Assembly: GCF_000741775.1 (NCBI RefSeq)
Contig: NZ_JGZR01000006.1
Span: 310,001 to 374,000, forward strand
DNA length: 64,000 bases
Origin: Bifidobacterium subtile
GTDB taxonomy: Bacteria; Actinomycetota; Actinomycetes; Actinomycetales; Bifidobacteriaceae
Reading direction: 5' to 3'
Every line of letters begins with the position of its first letter. Position 1 is the first letter of the stretch. Both the position numbers and the translations under genes were made by a program. A model generated the notes under the pieces. The model saw only the letters and a list, made by a program, of their open reading frames with translations, was not told the DNA's origin and did not search any database. Positions 17,910 through 29,535 of the stretch are shown piece after piece.

Positions 17910-19172
17910 ATGACTATTGCAACCCATGAACGTTATGCGCAGATGCTGGATGCCGCCCGCCGCGGCGGCTATGCCTACCCCGCGATCAATGTCACCAGCA
18001 CGCAGACGCTCAACGCCGCGTTGCAGGGATTCGCCGAGGCCGAATCGGATGGCATCATTCAGGTTTCGGTTGGGGGAGCGGCCTATCTTTCCGGGCAATC
18101 GGTGAAGGACCGGGTTGTCGGCTCGCTGGCGCTGGCCTCGTTCGCGCACGAGGTCGCGGCACACTATCCGAACATCACCGTGGCGCTGCACACCGACCAT
18201 TGCGCCAAGCAATACTTGGACGAATGGGTGCGGCCGCTGCTGCGCCATGAGATCGATGAGGTGGCGCACGGCCAGGAGCCGACTTTCCAATCGCATATGT
18301 GGGACGGTTCGACGGTGCCGCTGGACGAGAATCTCGACATCGCGGAGGAATTGCTCGAGCAGTCGGTGAAGGCGCATACGATTCTTGAAATCGAAATCGG
18401 CGCCGTCGGCGGCGAGGAGGACGGGCATTCCGCCGAGATCGACGAGAAGCTCTACTCGACGCCTGCTGACGGTGTGAAAGTCGCGCAACGCCTAGGACTC
18501 GGCGAACGTGGCCTGTACATGGCGGCGTTCACCTTCGGCAATGTGCATGGCGCGTACAAGCCCGGCATCGTGCAGCTGCGGCCCGGGCTGCTGGGCGACA
18601 TCCAACACGAAGTGGCTGCGGCGGTGCGCGACGGACGCGTGCCTTCTATGCCACGAGCCTTCGCGGATTCGTGGCAGGGCGCGGGCAGCGCAGTCTGCGG
18701 CGGTGCTGTGGGCGTTGGTGCTGTTGCGGGCGTTGGCATCGGTAGCGGTATAGGTTCGGGCGGCGGTACAGTCGGCATTGACAGTGCTGCGGGATCTGTT
18801 GGCGCTGTGGCGGATTCCAGTGCTGTTTTGCCGAGTTTCGGCAGGGGGGAGGCCGCCGAAGCAGCTGCCGAGAAGCCGTTCGCGCTCGTGTTCCACGGCG
18901 GCTCGGGTTCGCGCCCTGAGGAGATCGCAGAAGCGGTGAGCCACGGCGTCGTCAAGATGAACGTCGACACCGACACCCAGTATGCCTTCACCCGCGCAGT
19001 CGCCGGCCACATGTTCGAGCATTACGCGGGCGTGCTCAAAATCGACGGCGAAGTAGGCGAGAAGCGCTTCTACGACCCGCGCTCCTGGGGTCGCGAAGCC
19101 GAGTCCTCCATGGCTGCCCGCATTGTCGAGGCCTGCCAGCGCCTCGGTTCCGCTGGCAAGGCACTGAAGTAG
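17910..19172 (+). CDS. fba: Class II fructose-bisphosphate aldolase with a glycine-rich insertion
   Basis: The 420-residue zinc enzyme splits fructose-1,6-bisphosphate. Ligand and catalytic motifs are intact: ALHTDHC, FQSHMWDGS, EIEIGAVGGEEDG, FGNVHGAYKPG, VFHGGSGS and VKMNVDTDTQYA. Family members have about 345-360 residues. The extra length is mostly an insertion at about residues 258-320, built from Gly, Ala, Val and Ser (VCGGAVGVGAVAGVGIGSG...). It sits between the YKPG...LGDIQ segment and the FHGGSGS strand, so probably in a surface loop. The DNA there is a degenerate tandem of GGC/GGT-rich triplets. Activity is likely kept because all motifs survive. Confidence 0.92.
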   Translation: MTIATHERYAQMLDAARRGGYAYPAINVTSTQTLNAALQGFAEAESDGIIQVSVGGAAYLSGQSVKDRVVGSLALASFAHEVAAHYPNITVALHTDHCAKQYLDEWVRPLLRHEIDEVAHGQEPTFQSHMWDGSTVPLDENLDIAEELLEQSVKAHTILEIEIGAVGGEEDGHSAEIDEKLYSTPADGVKVAQRLGLGERGLYMAAFTFGNVHGAYKPGIVQLRPGLLGDIQHEVAAAVRDGRVPSMPRAFADSWQGAGSAVCGGAVGVGAVAGVGIGSGIGSGGGTVGIDSAAGSVGAVADSSAVLPSFGRGEAAEAAAEKPFALVFHGGSGSRPEEIAEAVSHGVVKMNVDTDTQYAFTRAVAGHMFEHYAGVLKIDGEVGEKRFYDPRSWGREAESSMAARIVEACQRLGSAGKALK

Positions 19173-21171
<1,999 letters not shown>

Positions 21172-21447
21172 GCCCATCCGCCGCGCATGGGACCGCTGGA
21201 CACTGTGATGACGGCGTTCGCAAGCTCAGGAGAGACGCCGGTTGCGAATGCTGCAGCTGTGTCGCTGCACATCGGCGAGTTGATTGGACTGGATTTCGGG
21301 CGTAGATCGTGCGAAGGTACGCTCGACGCTAGAGGAATGCAGTTTTTTGCGGTTGGACATGGTCGAATTGGATTGCTGCAGTTCGTGCAGCAGCTTGTAC
21401 CCGGCATAAAGGCGAAAAAATCCCGTGACTCTACTTGGGGAATCGGG

Positions 21448-21650
21448 TATCTCACTTATGTGAGGCGTTATTGGGGTGCTGCAGAGGTCCATCTGCGTTA
21501 TGTGAGGCGCTATTTCTCGCTGAGCCGAGTATCCGACGGTACAGAACCGCCATTTTTGGCCAGCGATACTCGGGATACCAAGGAATTAGCGCCTCACATA
21601 ACGCAGATAGACCTCTTCAAGGCCGAGTTAACGCCTCACATAACGCAGTT
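21448..21650. repeat. Doubled inverted-repeat element (GTGAGGCGTTA family), copy 1
   Basis: Inner arms at 21484-21512 and 21586-21615 pair over 28 of 29 positions (core ATCTGCGTTATGTGAGGCG). Outer arms at 21451-21470 and 21629-21648 repeat the same core with 17 of 20 matches. The whole could fold into one long hairpin of about 200 bases. Copies occur at about 39922-40130 and 52739-52945, always between genes. No coding capacity or transposase is seen. The remaining sequence between purA and the channel gene shows nothing recognisable. Confidence 0.65.
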
Positions 21651-21731
21651 GCATGCATGCAGCGGAAAATTGTTTACGTTACAACGTGAAAAGTCGAAAA
21701 TGTGTCGCATGCTTGCCGACAAGGCTGCGCA

Positions 21732-23903
21732 ATGATGCGCAGGCCATCGGCGCAGCGGCGTCGTCCGCATGATTCCGTGGTTGGCTCGGCATTGCGTGCC
21801 GGCGCGGCTGAGCATGCCGACGTGGGCGAGAACGTTGGGATGCCGTCAAACGCCGAATCGCTCCAGAATACCAACGCACCCGAAGGCGGCGTCGCGAAGT
21901 TTCTTGGCCAGCTCGGGCGCAAGCAGTGGACGATCGCCATCCGCGCGATCGTGTGCGGCCTCATCGCCGGTCTGCTCGTGGCGCTGTATCGCTATGGCAT
22001 CGGCTACGGTACGCGCTTCGCCCAGTGGATGTACCCGCAGATTCTGTCCCAGCCGTGGCTGATAGCGCCGTTCGTTTGCGCTGCTGCGATCATTGGTCTG
22101 ATTGTCGCATGGCTGGTGCGGCTCGAACCGATGGCGAGCGGCAGCGGCATCCCCCAGGTCGAGGGCGTGCTCTTGCTGGGCCTGCGGATGCGCTGGCTGC
22201 TGATGCTCGTGGTGCGCTTCGCGGGCGGGCTGCTGTGCGGCATGTTCGGATTGTCGCTGGGCCGCGAAGGGCCGTCGATACAGATCGGTGCAGCCGCGAG
22301 CCAAGGCGTGTCCGACGCGATGAAACGCAACGGCTTCGAGGAGAACACGCTGATCACCGCCGGCGCGGCGGCCGGGCTTTCCGCCGCGTTCAACGCGCCG
22401 CTCTCCGGCATGATGTTCGCGCTGGAAGAGGTGCATCGCAATTTCTCGCCGGTCATATTGTTGTCTGCGGCAAGCGCCTCGCTCAGCGCCGATTTCGTGT
22501 CGAAGACCTGGTTCGGTCTGCGCCCTGTGCTCAATTTCACCAGCATTGGGCAGCTCGCGTTGCCGCTGTATTGGTGGATGATTCCGCTGGGAATCGTGGC
22601 TGGACTCGTGGGGTCGCTTACGAACCGGATGCTGCTGGACTTCCAGACCCTGTACGGCAAGCTCCCGGCTCTCGCTGGCCCGGTTATTGCATTGCTCATC
22701 GCCTTGCCGTGCGGTCTGTTCGCGCCGAAAGTCCTTGGCGGCGGCGAGGAGCTCATCGATTTCGCCGAGCATGCCTCCTCAGGCGTGCTGGTGCTGCTGG
22801 GCTTGCTGGCCGTCAAGATGCTGTTCACCGGCACGAGCTTCGGCTCGGGCGTGCCTGGCGGTATCTTCATGCCGATTCTGGCCATTGGCACGCTTTCGGG
22901 AAGCATCTTCGGGCTGCTGGCCGCGCGGCTGCTTCCCGGTAGTGTGCCGCAGAGCGCGGTCGCGGTGTTCGCGGTATGCGCGATGGCGGGCACGCTCTCG
23001 GCCTCGGTCAAGGCGCCGATGACCTCTATCCTGCTTGCCGTCGAGATGTCCGGCTCGCTCGTGCATATGCTTCCCGTCGCCGCATGCGCCTTCATCGCGC
23101 TGTTCGTCGCTGATCTGCTGGGCACCAAGCCGATTTACGGAGCCTTGCTGGAACGGTATCTTGCAGCGCACGACGGCGGCAGAATCGACAGATCCGTCGC
23201 GGGCGACGCAGATGCCGGCATGGAATGCCCCAGTTCCGGTAAAGAAGAGGGCATCGGTGATGGGGCAGCAGACGGGCGCGCCGGCACAGATGCCAGCGGC
23301 GGCGAGTCGGACGGTGATGACAATGGCGGCAGAGCCGCCGAATCTGATGTCAGCGCCATGGCCGAATCCAGCGCCGGCATCGCACGCGAAGCCGAGATGA
23401 ACGGCAACGCTGAAACCCGAATTGCGCCTGATTCCGGAAACATAGGCCGTGCCCATCGTAAAGCCACAGCGATCACAGGAACCGATGGCGCTGCGGCGTC
23501 TGCAGATGACAAACCTGTCAAGGCCACGGGCGTCGCCGCAATAGCCGCACGAAGCCGCAGACAATTCCTAGCGCAGTGGCAGCGTATCCTGCGCTCGCCG
23601 CAAGATATAGCAGCGATGGCAGCGGTAGCAGCGGTAGCGCATAGTCCCAGCCGTGCGGCATCGGGCAACGCGGTTCTCGAATTCCCGGTCGAATTCGGCA
23701 GCGCCGTCGCCGGCCTGCGCGTAGGTGACATCGAGTGGCCGGATAGCGCAGCGCCCGTCGACATTCGCCGGGGCGAGCGCGAGGTGGTGCCGCGCCGCGA
23801 GGAGACCATCATGCCGGGCGATTATGTGTTCGTGATGTTTCCGACGGACGATTTGGCGCAGGTCAGAGCTGCTATGGTGGCGTTGTGCAGCTCGCGCATG
23901 TAA
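21732..23903 (+). CDS. ClC-family chloride channel/antiporter with RCK-C-like tail
   Basis: The protein of about 723 residues has a complete ClC core (about residues 55-470) with GSGIPQVEG, GREGPSIQIG (gating glutamate) and SGVPGGIFMP, the classic anion-selectivity motifs. The serine in GSGIP argues for chloride rather than the fluoride-type ClC. A long acidic, Gly/Ala-rich linker follows (about 480-640). The last 80 residues resemble a TrkA-C/RCK-C domain (VEFGSAVAGLRVGDIEWP...PGDYVFVMF), probably regulatory. The start is uncertain: 21732 has an AAGG eight bases before it, and 21840 (MPSNAES) is possible. Two fluoride-exporter subunits follow. Confidence 0.88.
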   Translation: MMRRPSAQRRRPHDSVVGSALRAGAAEHADVGENVGMPSNAESLQNTNAPEGGVAKFLGQLGRKQWTIAIRAIVCGLIAGLLVALYRYGIGYGTRFAQWMYPQILSQPWLIAPFVCAAAIIGLIVAWLVRLEPMASGSGIPQVEGVLLLGLRMRWLLMLVVRFAGGLLCGMFGLSLGREGPSIQIGAAASQGVSDAMKRNGFEENTLITAGAAAGLSAAFNAPLSGMMFALEEVHRNFSPVILLSAASASLSADFVSKTWFGLRPVLNFTSIGQLALPLYWWMIPLGIVAGLVGSLTNRMLLDFQTLYGKLPALAGPVIALLIALPCGLFAPKVLGGGEELIDFAEHASSGVLVLLGLLAVKMLFTGTSFGSGVPGGIFMPILAIGTLSGSIFGLLAARLLPGSVPQSAVAVFAVCAMAGTLSASVKAPMTSILLAVEMSGSLVHMLPVAACAFIALFVADLLGTKPIYGALLERYLAAHDGGRIDRSVAGDADAGMECPSSGKEEGIGDGAADGRAGTDASGGESDGDDNGGRAAESDVSAMAESSAGIAREAEMNGNAETRIAPDSGNIGRAHRKATAITGTDGAAASADDKPVKATGVAAIAARSRRQFLAQWQRILRSPQDIAAMAAVAAVAHSPSRAASGNAVLEFPVEFGSAVAGLRVGDIEWPDSAAPVDIRRGEREVVPRREETIMPGDYVFVMFPTDDLAQVRAAMVALCSSRM

Positions 23904-24220
23904 TATAGACAGGTCGCATCTGCCACCGCGTCCCGATTGTCGGCACGGCTCGGAGATGGCAATGGCCGCATATGACCATGACGGTGTTGTCAGGGCCGCG
24001 CAGGCGACGAAAAGATGAAGATACTGGGCGAAAGACACCGAATGGAAACACTGAGTAGGAAACGCTGAGTGGAGGGCGCTGAGCAGAAGATACCGGGCGG
24101 AAGATAAATGAAGGCGATAACAATAATGCAGGCGACGATAATATTATGGAAGGCATGCGTTGCGTGAGCGCTGTCGCGCGACCGCCAGTGCATCAACGCG
24201 TGGAATGAGGACGAGACGAT
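23904..24220. repeat. Short degenerate tandem repeats between the ClC and CrcB genes
   Basis: From about 24019 to 24105 the sequence repeats every 14-15 bases around the core CTGAGTRGGAAA / CTGAGCAGAAGA, six units in all. Similar units (CAGATGGTCAATGG twice, CGCTGAGCAATGGG) lie at 59150-59280. No riboswitch of the fluoride type and no gene is recognised in this 317-base space. Confidence 0.45.
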
Positions 24221-25627
24221 ATGGAACAGCCTGACGATCATACGCCGCAGGATCAGCCGAGCGCTCCGAAACCCGAGGCCGAGTCTGAGCATGCCGACGC
24301 CCGCGCGGGTGCGCTGGCCGATCTGTTCACCGCCTCGATTCTCGATTCCATGCCGCAACTGGACTCCTCGCGCCCGACGAACGAATCCGGCTCCGTGCGT
24401 TCTTCGCAAGCCGGCGCTGAATCCGGCACCGCAGCTGGATTCGAGTTCGACCCCGCCACGATGGAAATGGTCGCGGCGAAGCGCAACATCCCTGCGAAAC
24501 GCCGCAGAGACCGCCGCGCCAAGACCCGCACTCGCACCCGGGCCGACGCCAACGATCCGACGCTGCCTCCTCAGATCCCCTTGGCTCCGCTCAAGCAGCT
24601 GCAGGCCCGGTTCAATCCGCTTGCCGATTGGATGATGTATCTGGTGATCTTCGCGGGCGGCTGCTTCGGCACCGCTGTGGTCTTCGGCCTGGCCCTCGCC
24701 TTCGCTGGGCCTGACGCGGGAAGCGATGCCAGCCGGCTGTATCTCGCGACCTTCTTCGCCAACACGGTGGCATGCTTCGGGTATGCGGCGCTGACTACCT
24801 ATATGTCCCAGGCCTCGTGGCTGAGCAAGCGCACGCGCCAGCTTGTCGGCGGCGGCGCGGGCATCGGGATGTGGGGCGCGATGTCGAGCATGTCGATGCT
24901 GATGCTCCAAAGCTTTCTGCTGCTGCAACGTGGTGCGGGCTGGGAGCTTATCGGGTACTTGCTGGTTTCGTTTTCCGCGGGCATCCTCGCCGCATTGGCG
25001 GGTTCGCTGATATCCTCGCGCATCATGACGAAGAAGCGGGCCGCGACGCTGCTGCAGGTCGTATCGGATTTCAATAGCCACCAGCGCGGGCATCGCCGAC
25101 ACGCCAAGGCGAGCGGCCCGGCGCATGCGGCATTCATGGTGCGCAATTCGGGCAGGGCGGCGACGCAGAGCGTTTCGCCAACGAATATGGGCGACGTTAC
25201 GTTGCTTACGATGCGAGGAGCCATGCCGACTGCGTCATGGGCCGGCTCGCCGCCGGCAGCCGAGCCAGGCGCCGTCGCTGAAACGGACGTCATGGGCGGT
25301 GCCGTCGGAGCCGCTAGCCATGCCGGCGACGCAGCCACGTCTTCCGTCGCAGCTGCGTCCACGCTCTCCACTGCGCCCGGCCACGCGAATGCCCCCGTCT
25401 GCCCCGCTGCCCCTTATTCCTATTTTCCTGTCCACGATTCGGACGGAGCGTCGCGCCATTCGGCGACATTCTCCACAGGGAGCGGCGGTGCTGCCGGCAA
25501 CAACCCCGCTGCTGCCGGCGAGGAGGCAGCCGCAGGCAATCCGCCCATGCCGCGCTCCTACGAGCCCAGACCCATCACAGCCGAAATACCGCTGATACCC
25601 GATCCAATCACCGGGGAGGTGCACTGA
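24221..25627 (+). CDS. Divergent CrcB/Fluc-like membrane subunit with long tails
   Basis: The 468-residue protein has a central region of four membrane helices (about residues 132-275) that matches the CrcB fold: GGCFGTAVVF, then LATFFANTVACFGY with the pore asparagine, GAGIGMWGAMSSMS, and SLISSRIM. The phenylalanine box normally written FSTF is missing (it reads MWGAMSSMS). The N-terminal 130 residues are hydrophilic with a basic cluster (KRRRDRRAKTRTRTR), and the C-terminal 180 are Ala/Ser/Pro-rich. Usual CrcB proteins have about 125 residues. It ends two bases before a normal-size CrcB gene, suggesting a heterodimeric fluoride exporter. Function is inferred from family and pairing. Confidence 0.72.
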   Translation: MEQPDDHTPQDQPSAPKPEAESEHADARAGALADLFTASILDSMPQLDSSRPTNESGSVRSSQAGAESGTAAGFEFDPATMEMVAAKRNIPAKRRRDRRAKTRTRTRADANDPTLPPQIPLAPLKQLQARFNPLADWMMYLVIFAGGCFGTAVVFGLALAFAGPDAGSDASRLYLATFFANTVACFGYAALTTYMSQASWLSKRTRQLVGGGAGIGMWGAMSSMSMLMLQSFLLLQRGAGWELIGYLLVSFSAGILAALAGSLISSRIMTKKRAATLLQVVSDFNSHQRGHRRHAKASGPAHAAFMVRNSGRAATQSVSPTNMGDVTLLTMRGAMPTASWAGSPPAAEPGAVAETDVMGGAVGAASHAGDAATSSVAAASTLSTAPGHANAPVCPAAPYSYFPVHDSDGASRHSATFSTGSGGAAGNNPAAAGEEAAAGNPPMPRSYEPRPITAEIPLIPDPITGEVH

Positions 25628-25629
25628 CG

Positions 25630-26007
25630 ATGCCGACGTCTTTCATACTCGTGTGCCTGTGCGGCGGTCTGGGCGCCGTGGCTCGTTTCATCCTAGACAC
25701 GTCGATCCAGCGCTGGTGGAGACGCGCATTCCCCCTCTCCACGCTGATCATCACCGCCGTCGGCGCGTTCTGCGTGGGCCTGGCCGCAGCAGCCTTCATG
25801 AATCAGGCGGTCGACATGCGCACGTATCTGCTGTTCGTGATCGGCTTTTTCGGCGGATTCTCGACCTTCTCGACCGCCGTCAATCAGATAACCTCGTTGG
25901 TGCGGGGCCGCCGCCAATGGAGTGCTATGGCGTATCTGGCCGTCACGATTCTGGCTTCGCTGGCGTGCATTGCGCTCGGGTGGTGGCTCGGCTCGCTGGC
26001 GCACTGA
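25630..26007 (+). CDS. crcB: Fluoride exporter subunit CrcB/Fluc
   Basis: The 125-residue protein has four helices and the CrcB signatures GGLGAVARF and GFFGGFSTFSTAVNQ (the phenylalanine box, about residues 72-86). The pore asparagine expected in the second helix is threonine here (LIITAVGAF, Thr42). The partner gene just upstream keeps that asparagine but lost the phenylalanines. Fluc channels are antiparallel dimers whose two pores draw residues from both chains, so the pair could build one complete pore. Nothing recognisable follows in the 160 bases before livH. Confidence 0.88.
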   Translation: MPTSFILVCLCGGLGAVARFILDTSIQRWWRRAFPLSTLIITAVGAFCVGLAAAAFMNQAVDMRTYLLFVIGFFGGFSTFSTAVNQITSLVRGRRQWSAMAYLAVTILASLACIALGWWLGSLAH

Positions 26008-26167
26008 CGGATGCGATGCCGCTGCCGGGCCGCGCTCTTCATACCCTATCGCCGCAACGTGCCGGTAACATCGGGGCGCATCTGGTTACCTGACGGAAAT
26101 CTTGCCGCAACCAAGTGCGCCGTTCCTCTCCCTAGGTTAAGGAGGGAAATCGAGGGGAGGACGCGAT

Positions 26168-27577
26168 ATGACAGCTGTACGGCGCAAACTGCGCGGGCAC
26201 CCGGCACGAATGCTGCTGAGTGCGATGTTCTTAATGTTGCTGATTGCCATAAGTGGCGTATGGTCCACGACTGCGCAAGCTGCGCAGTCCGTTCAGGTAT
26301 GCAATCCAACCGGGACCAACGGATGCGTCAACGGCATCCTGCAGGACGCCAACAAGCAGCCGATCGCCGGCGCTACGGTGACGCTATCCGGTACGGAAAG
26401 CGCTACTACGACGACTGACGACACCGGCAAGTGGGCGTTCAGCGTGACGGCTGACGGAAAATACACGGCGACCATCGACGCCGGAGTGGCGAAGGAACAC
26501 GGTCTTAAGGCAAACGCCGAAACCGTGGAGATCAAGAAAAGCGACTTCTCCAAGCAGCGCGGCGTCGTGCGATTCGACAAGCCTGGCGAGACGTCGAATC
26601 CGTCCTCCAGCGCAAGCGGCAGCGCTTCGGCGTCGCCTGGCGCTTCATCCAGCTCATCCGCGCAGAGCGGCTCCAGCGGCTCCTCCGGCTCCAATTTCGG
26701 CGCACGAGTCTGGCAGCAGCTGTATTCGGGCATCATCTTCGGCCTGATGCTCGCGCTGATGAGCGTGGGTATGAACCTCGTCTACGGCACCACGGGCCTG
26801 AGCTCCTTCTCGCACGGCGAGCAGGTGACGCTCGGCGGCCTTATGGCATACGTCGGCGTGCAGCTGATCCACATGCCGCTGTGGGCCGCGGCGATCTTCG
26901 CCATCGTCATCGGCGCCGCTTCCGGGCTGCTGCAGAACGAACTGGTATGGGGTCCGCTGCGCCGTCGGCACGTCGGCACCATGCAGCAGATGATCGTCAC
27001 CATCGGCCTGTCGATGGTGCTGCAGTACCTCTTCCAGTTCTTCCTCGGCGGCAACGTCAAGGGCATTACGACCTCGGTCGATCAAGGGTTCAAGATCGGC
27101 CCGATCACCACGAATATGCCGACGCTGCTTTCCGCGGCGATAGCCATAATCGTCATCGCCGGCGTCACCTTCTTCCTGTACCGCACTCGGCTAGGACGCG
27201 CCACTAGGGCCGTCTCCGACAATGCCGCATTGGCATCCGCCTCGGGCATCAACGTCGAGCAGGTGGTTCGCGTCGTATGGATTCTGTCCTGCGCGCTCGC
27301 CGCCCTGTCCGGCGTGCTGATGGGCATCTACCTCAACGGCATCGCATGGAACACGGGCGCGGTGCTGCTGCTGCTCATGTTCTCCGCGGTGACATTGGGC
27401 GGCCTAGGCACGGCGAACGGCGCGCTGGTCGGCTCGCTGGTCATCGGCATCGTCGCGGATATGAGCTCGCTGATCATCCCCAACGACATGCGCTACGCGA
27501 GCGCGCTCGCTATTCTCATCATCGTCCTGCTGCTGCGGCCGCAGGGTCTGTTCGGCAAGTTGCAAAGGGTGGGCTGA
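26168..27577 (+). CDS. livH: Branched-chain amino-acid ABC permease LivH with an extra exported domain
   Basis: The 469-residue protein ends in a normal LivH-type permease (about residues 175-469: SGIIFGLMLALMSVGMNLVYG; RAVSDNAALASASGIN loop). In front is a signal-like helix (residues 13-38), then about 100 residues resembling a carboxypeptidase-regulatory or CNA-B type beta-sandwich (VNGILQDANKQPIAGATVTL...DDTGKWAFSVTADGKYTATI), then a Ser/Gly linker. The extra part would lie outside the cell. AGGGGAGGA precedes the ATG. It heads livH-livM-livG-livF, with livK after a hairpin. The role of the extra domain is unknown; docking of the binding protein or the cell wall is possible. Confidence 0.88.
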   Translation: MTAVRRKLRGHPARMLLSAMFLMLLIAISGVWSTTAQAAQSVQVCNPTGTNGCVNGILQDANKQPIAGATVTLSGTESATTTTDDTGKWAFSVTADGKYTATIDAGVAKEHGLKANAETVEIKKSDFSKQRGVVRFDKPGETSNPSSSASGSASASPGASSSSSAQSGSSGSSGSNFGARVWQQLYSGIIFGLMLALMSVGMNLVYGTTGLSSFSHGEQVTLGGLMAYVGVQLIHMPLWAAAIFAIVIGAASGLLQNELVWGPLRRRHVGTMQQMIVTIGLSMVLQYLFQFFLGGNVKGITTSVDQGFKIGPITTNMPTLLSAAIAIIVIAGVTFFLYRTRLGRATRAVSDNAALASASGINVEQVVRVVWILSCALAALSGVLMGIYLNGIAWNTGAVLLLLMFSAVTLGGLGTANGALVGSLVIGIVADMSSLIIPNDMRYASALAILIIVLLLRPQGLFGKLQRVG

Positions 27578-27579
27578 TC

Positions 27580-28563
27580 ATGGATTTCATGAACCTGATA
27601 TCCAATTCACTGGGCGAACTGATCGCCCCGACCACGGCGGCATACGCCTTGGCCGCCATCGGACTCAATATCCACTTCGGCATGACCGGCATGTTCAACA
27701 TGGGCCAGGCAGGCTTCATGCTGCTGGGCGCCTATGGCTTCGCCATCAGCCAGTCGATGGGCTGGAACCTGTTCGCCTCGGTGTGCATGGCGCTGCTGCT
27801 GGCAGGCATCTACGCGCTGCTGCTGGGCATACCGACGCTGCGGCTCGGACCCGATTACCTGTCGATGGTGACGCTGGCCGCCGCCGAAATAGTGCGCATC
27901 GTGGGCAGATCGACCTCGATGACCAAAATCACCGGCGGCTCTGGCGGCATCTCGCCGCAGGACTTCACCACGCAGTTCGAGGCACTTTCGCCGCTGCCTG
28001 ACGGCCGTTCGACCTTCCTGCTGTGGACGTACTCGAACAACATCGCCGACTCGTGGTGGATTCGCATTGCGGCGTGGATCCTGGTCATCATCGCCGCGCT
28101 GCTGACTTGGCGTTGGTTCAAGTCGCCGTGGGGCCGCGTGCTCAAGGGCATCCGCGAGGATGAGAACGCGGTGCGCTCGCTGGGCAAGCCGGTCACGCGC
28201 TTCAAGCTCCAATCGCTGTTCCTCGGCGGCGCGTTCGGTGCGCTCGCAGGCATCCTCTTCGTGCTGCCGAGGTCGGTGCAGCCGGATTCGCTGGGCCGCC
28301 AGGTCACGTTCTATACCTGGACGATTCTGCTCATGGGCGGCGCGGCCACAGTGCTCGGGCCCATCCTGGGTTCCTGCCTGCTGTGGGTGAGCCTGACCTT
28401 CATCAAGGAGCTGATGCGCGATACGATCCCCGACACCCTCATCTCCTCCAATCAGATCGAGGCGCTGGGCTGGGTGATCATGGGAGTCGCGCTTATGTGC
28501 CTGGTGATATTCAGACCGCAAGGATTGATGGGCGACCGAAGGGAGTTGGCGTTCCATGGCTGA
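27580..28563 (+). CDS. livM: Branched-chain amino-acid ABC permease LivM
   Basis: The 327-residue membrane protein forms the second half of the channel. About eight hydrophobic helices are visible, with LivM signatures NIHFGMTGMFNMGQAGFMLLGAY and the EAA-like loop GIREDENAVRSLGKPVTRFKLQS. The start ATG at 27580 lies two bases after the livH stop, with an AAGGGTGGG site ahead; an in-frame upstream reading inside livH is a shadow. The end overlaps livG by eight bases. It has the expected family length. Confidence 0.93.
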   Translation: MDFMNLISNSLGELIAPTTAAYALAAIGLNIHFGMTGMFNMGQAGFMLLGAYGFAISQSMGWNLFASVCMALLLAGIYALLLGIPTLRLGPDYLSMVTLAAAEIVRIVGRSTSMTKITGGSGGISPQDFTTQFEALSPLPDGRSTFLLWTYSNNIADSWWIRIAAWILVIIAALLTWRWFKSPWGRVLKGIREDENAVRSLGKPVTRFKLQSLFLGGAFGALAGILFVLPRSVQPDSLGRQVTFYTWTILLMGGAATVLGPILGSCLLWVSLTFIKELMRDTIPDTLISSNQIEALGWVIMGVALMCLVIFRPQGLMGDRRELAFHG

Positions 28564-29535
28564 GCAAAATATTCCATTCCACGATCTGGCCAAATGGGCG
28601 ACGAAAGCGCCGGAAGGCGAGGGGCTGATCTCCACGGCCTTCGGCGACAAGGTGCAGAAGGATCTTGAATTCGTCGACAACACGCCGGGCGTGCCTAAGC
28701 CCGATCCGATTCTGGTGGCCGACACCGTCACCCGCAAGTTCGGGGGGGTCACCGCCGTTGATGTTCAGCATTTCGAGATCGAGCGCCACGGCATCACGGC
28801 GCTGATCGGGCCGAACGGCGCGGGCAAGACCACCTTCTTCAACCTCATGACCGGATTCGACACGCCGAATTCGGGCACCTGGCAGTTCGACGGGCACCCG
28901 CTCTCCTCGGTCTCGCCGGAGAAGGTCGCCCGCATGGGCATGGTCCGCACCTTCCAGCTGACCAAGGTCATGAGCCGGCTCACCGTGCTCGACAACATGC
29001 TGCTCGGCGCACCGGTGCAGCCGGGCGAGGGCATGCTTACTTCGCTGTTCCCCGTGCGGTGGCGCAAGTATGAGAAGCAGAACATCGAGAAGGCCGAATC
29101 GCTGCTCGAACGCTTCCTGCTCATCAAGAAGAAGGACGATTTCGCCGGCTCGCTTTCCGGCGGCCAGCGCAAGCTCCTGGAAATGGCCCGGGCGCTGATG
29201 CGCGACCCGCAGCTGGTCATGCTCGACGAGCCGATGGCCGGCGTGAACCCGGCGCTCAAGCAGTCGCTGCTCGACTGCATCATGTCGCTGCGCGAGGACG
29301 GCACCACGGTGCTGTTCGTCGAGCACGACATGAACATGGTGCGCCACATCGCCGATTGGGTCACGGTCATGGCCGAGGGCAAAATCGTGGCGGAAGGCCA
29401 GCCGAAGAGCGTGATGAACGATCAGGCCGTGGTCGACGCCTACTTGGGCGCACGGGCCAACATCGACCTAGGTGATATCGACAATCTTGAGGAGATAGCG
29501 CCTTCGGCAGGCACTCAGGCGGAAGGAGCCGAACT

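Noticed and set aside
17622..18488. Minus-strand frame across the cassette flank and into fba
   Set aside because: Its sequence is the antisense of fba and of the repeat; similarity to a frame at 9669-9935 only reflects the repeated DNA.
21846..22772. Long antisense open frame over the ClC gene
   Set aside because: His/Arg/Gln-rich shadow with no family features; the ClC reading has all channel motifs.
23904..24220. Possible fluoride riboswitch before the CrcB genes
   Set aside because: The conserved GATG...CTGATGACTCCT pattern could not be found; only short tandem repeats are present.
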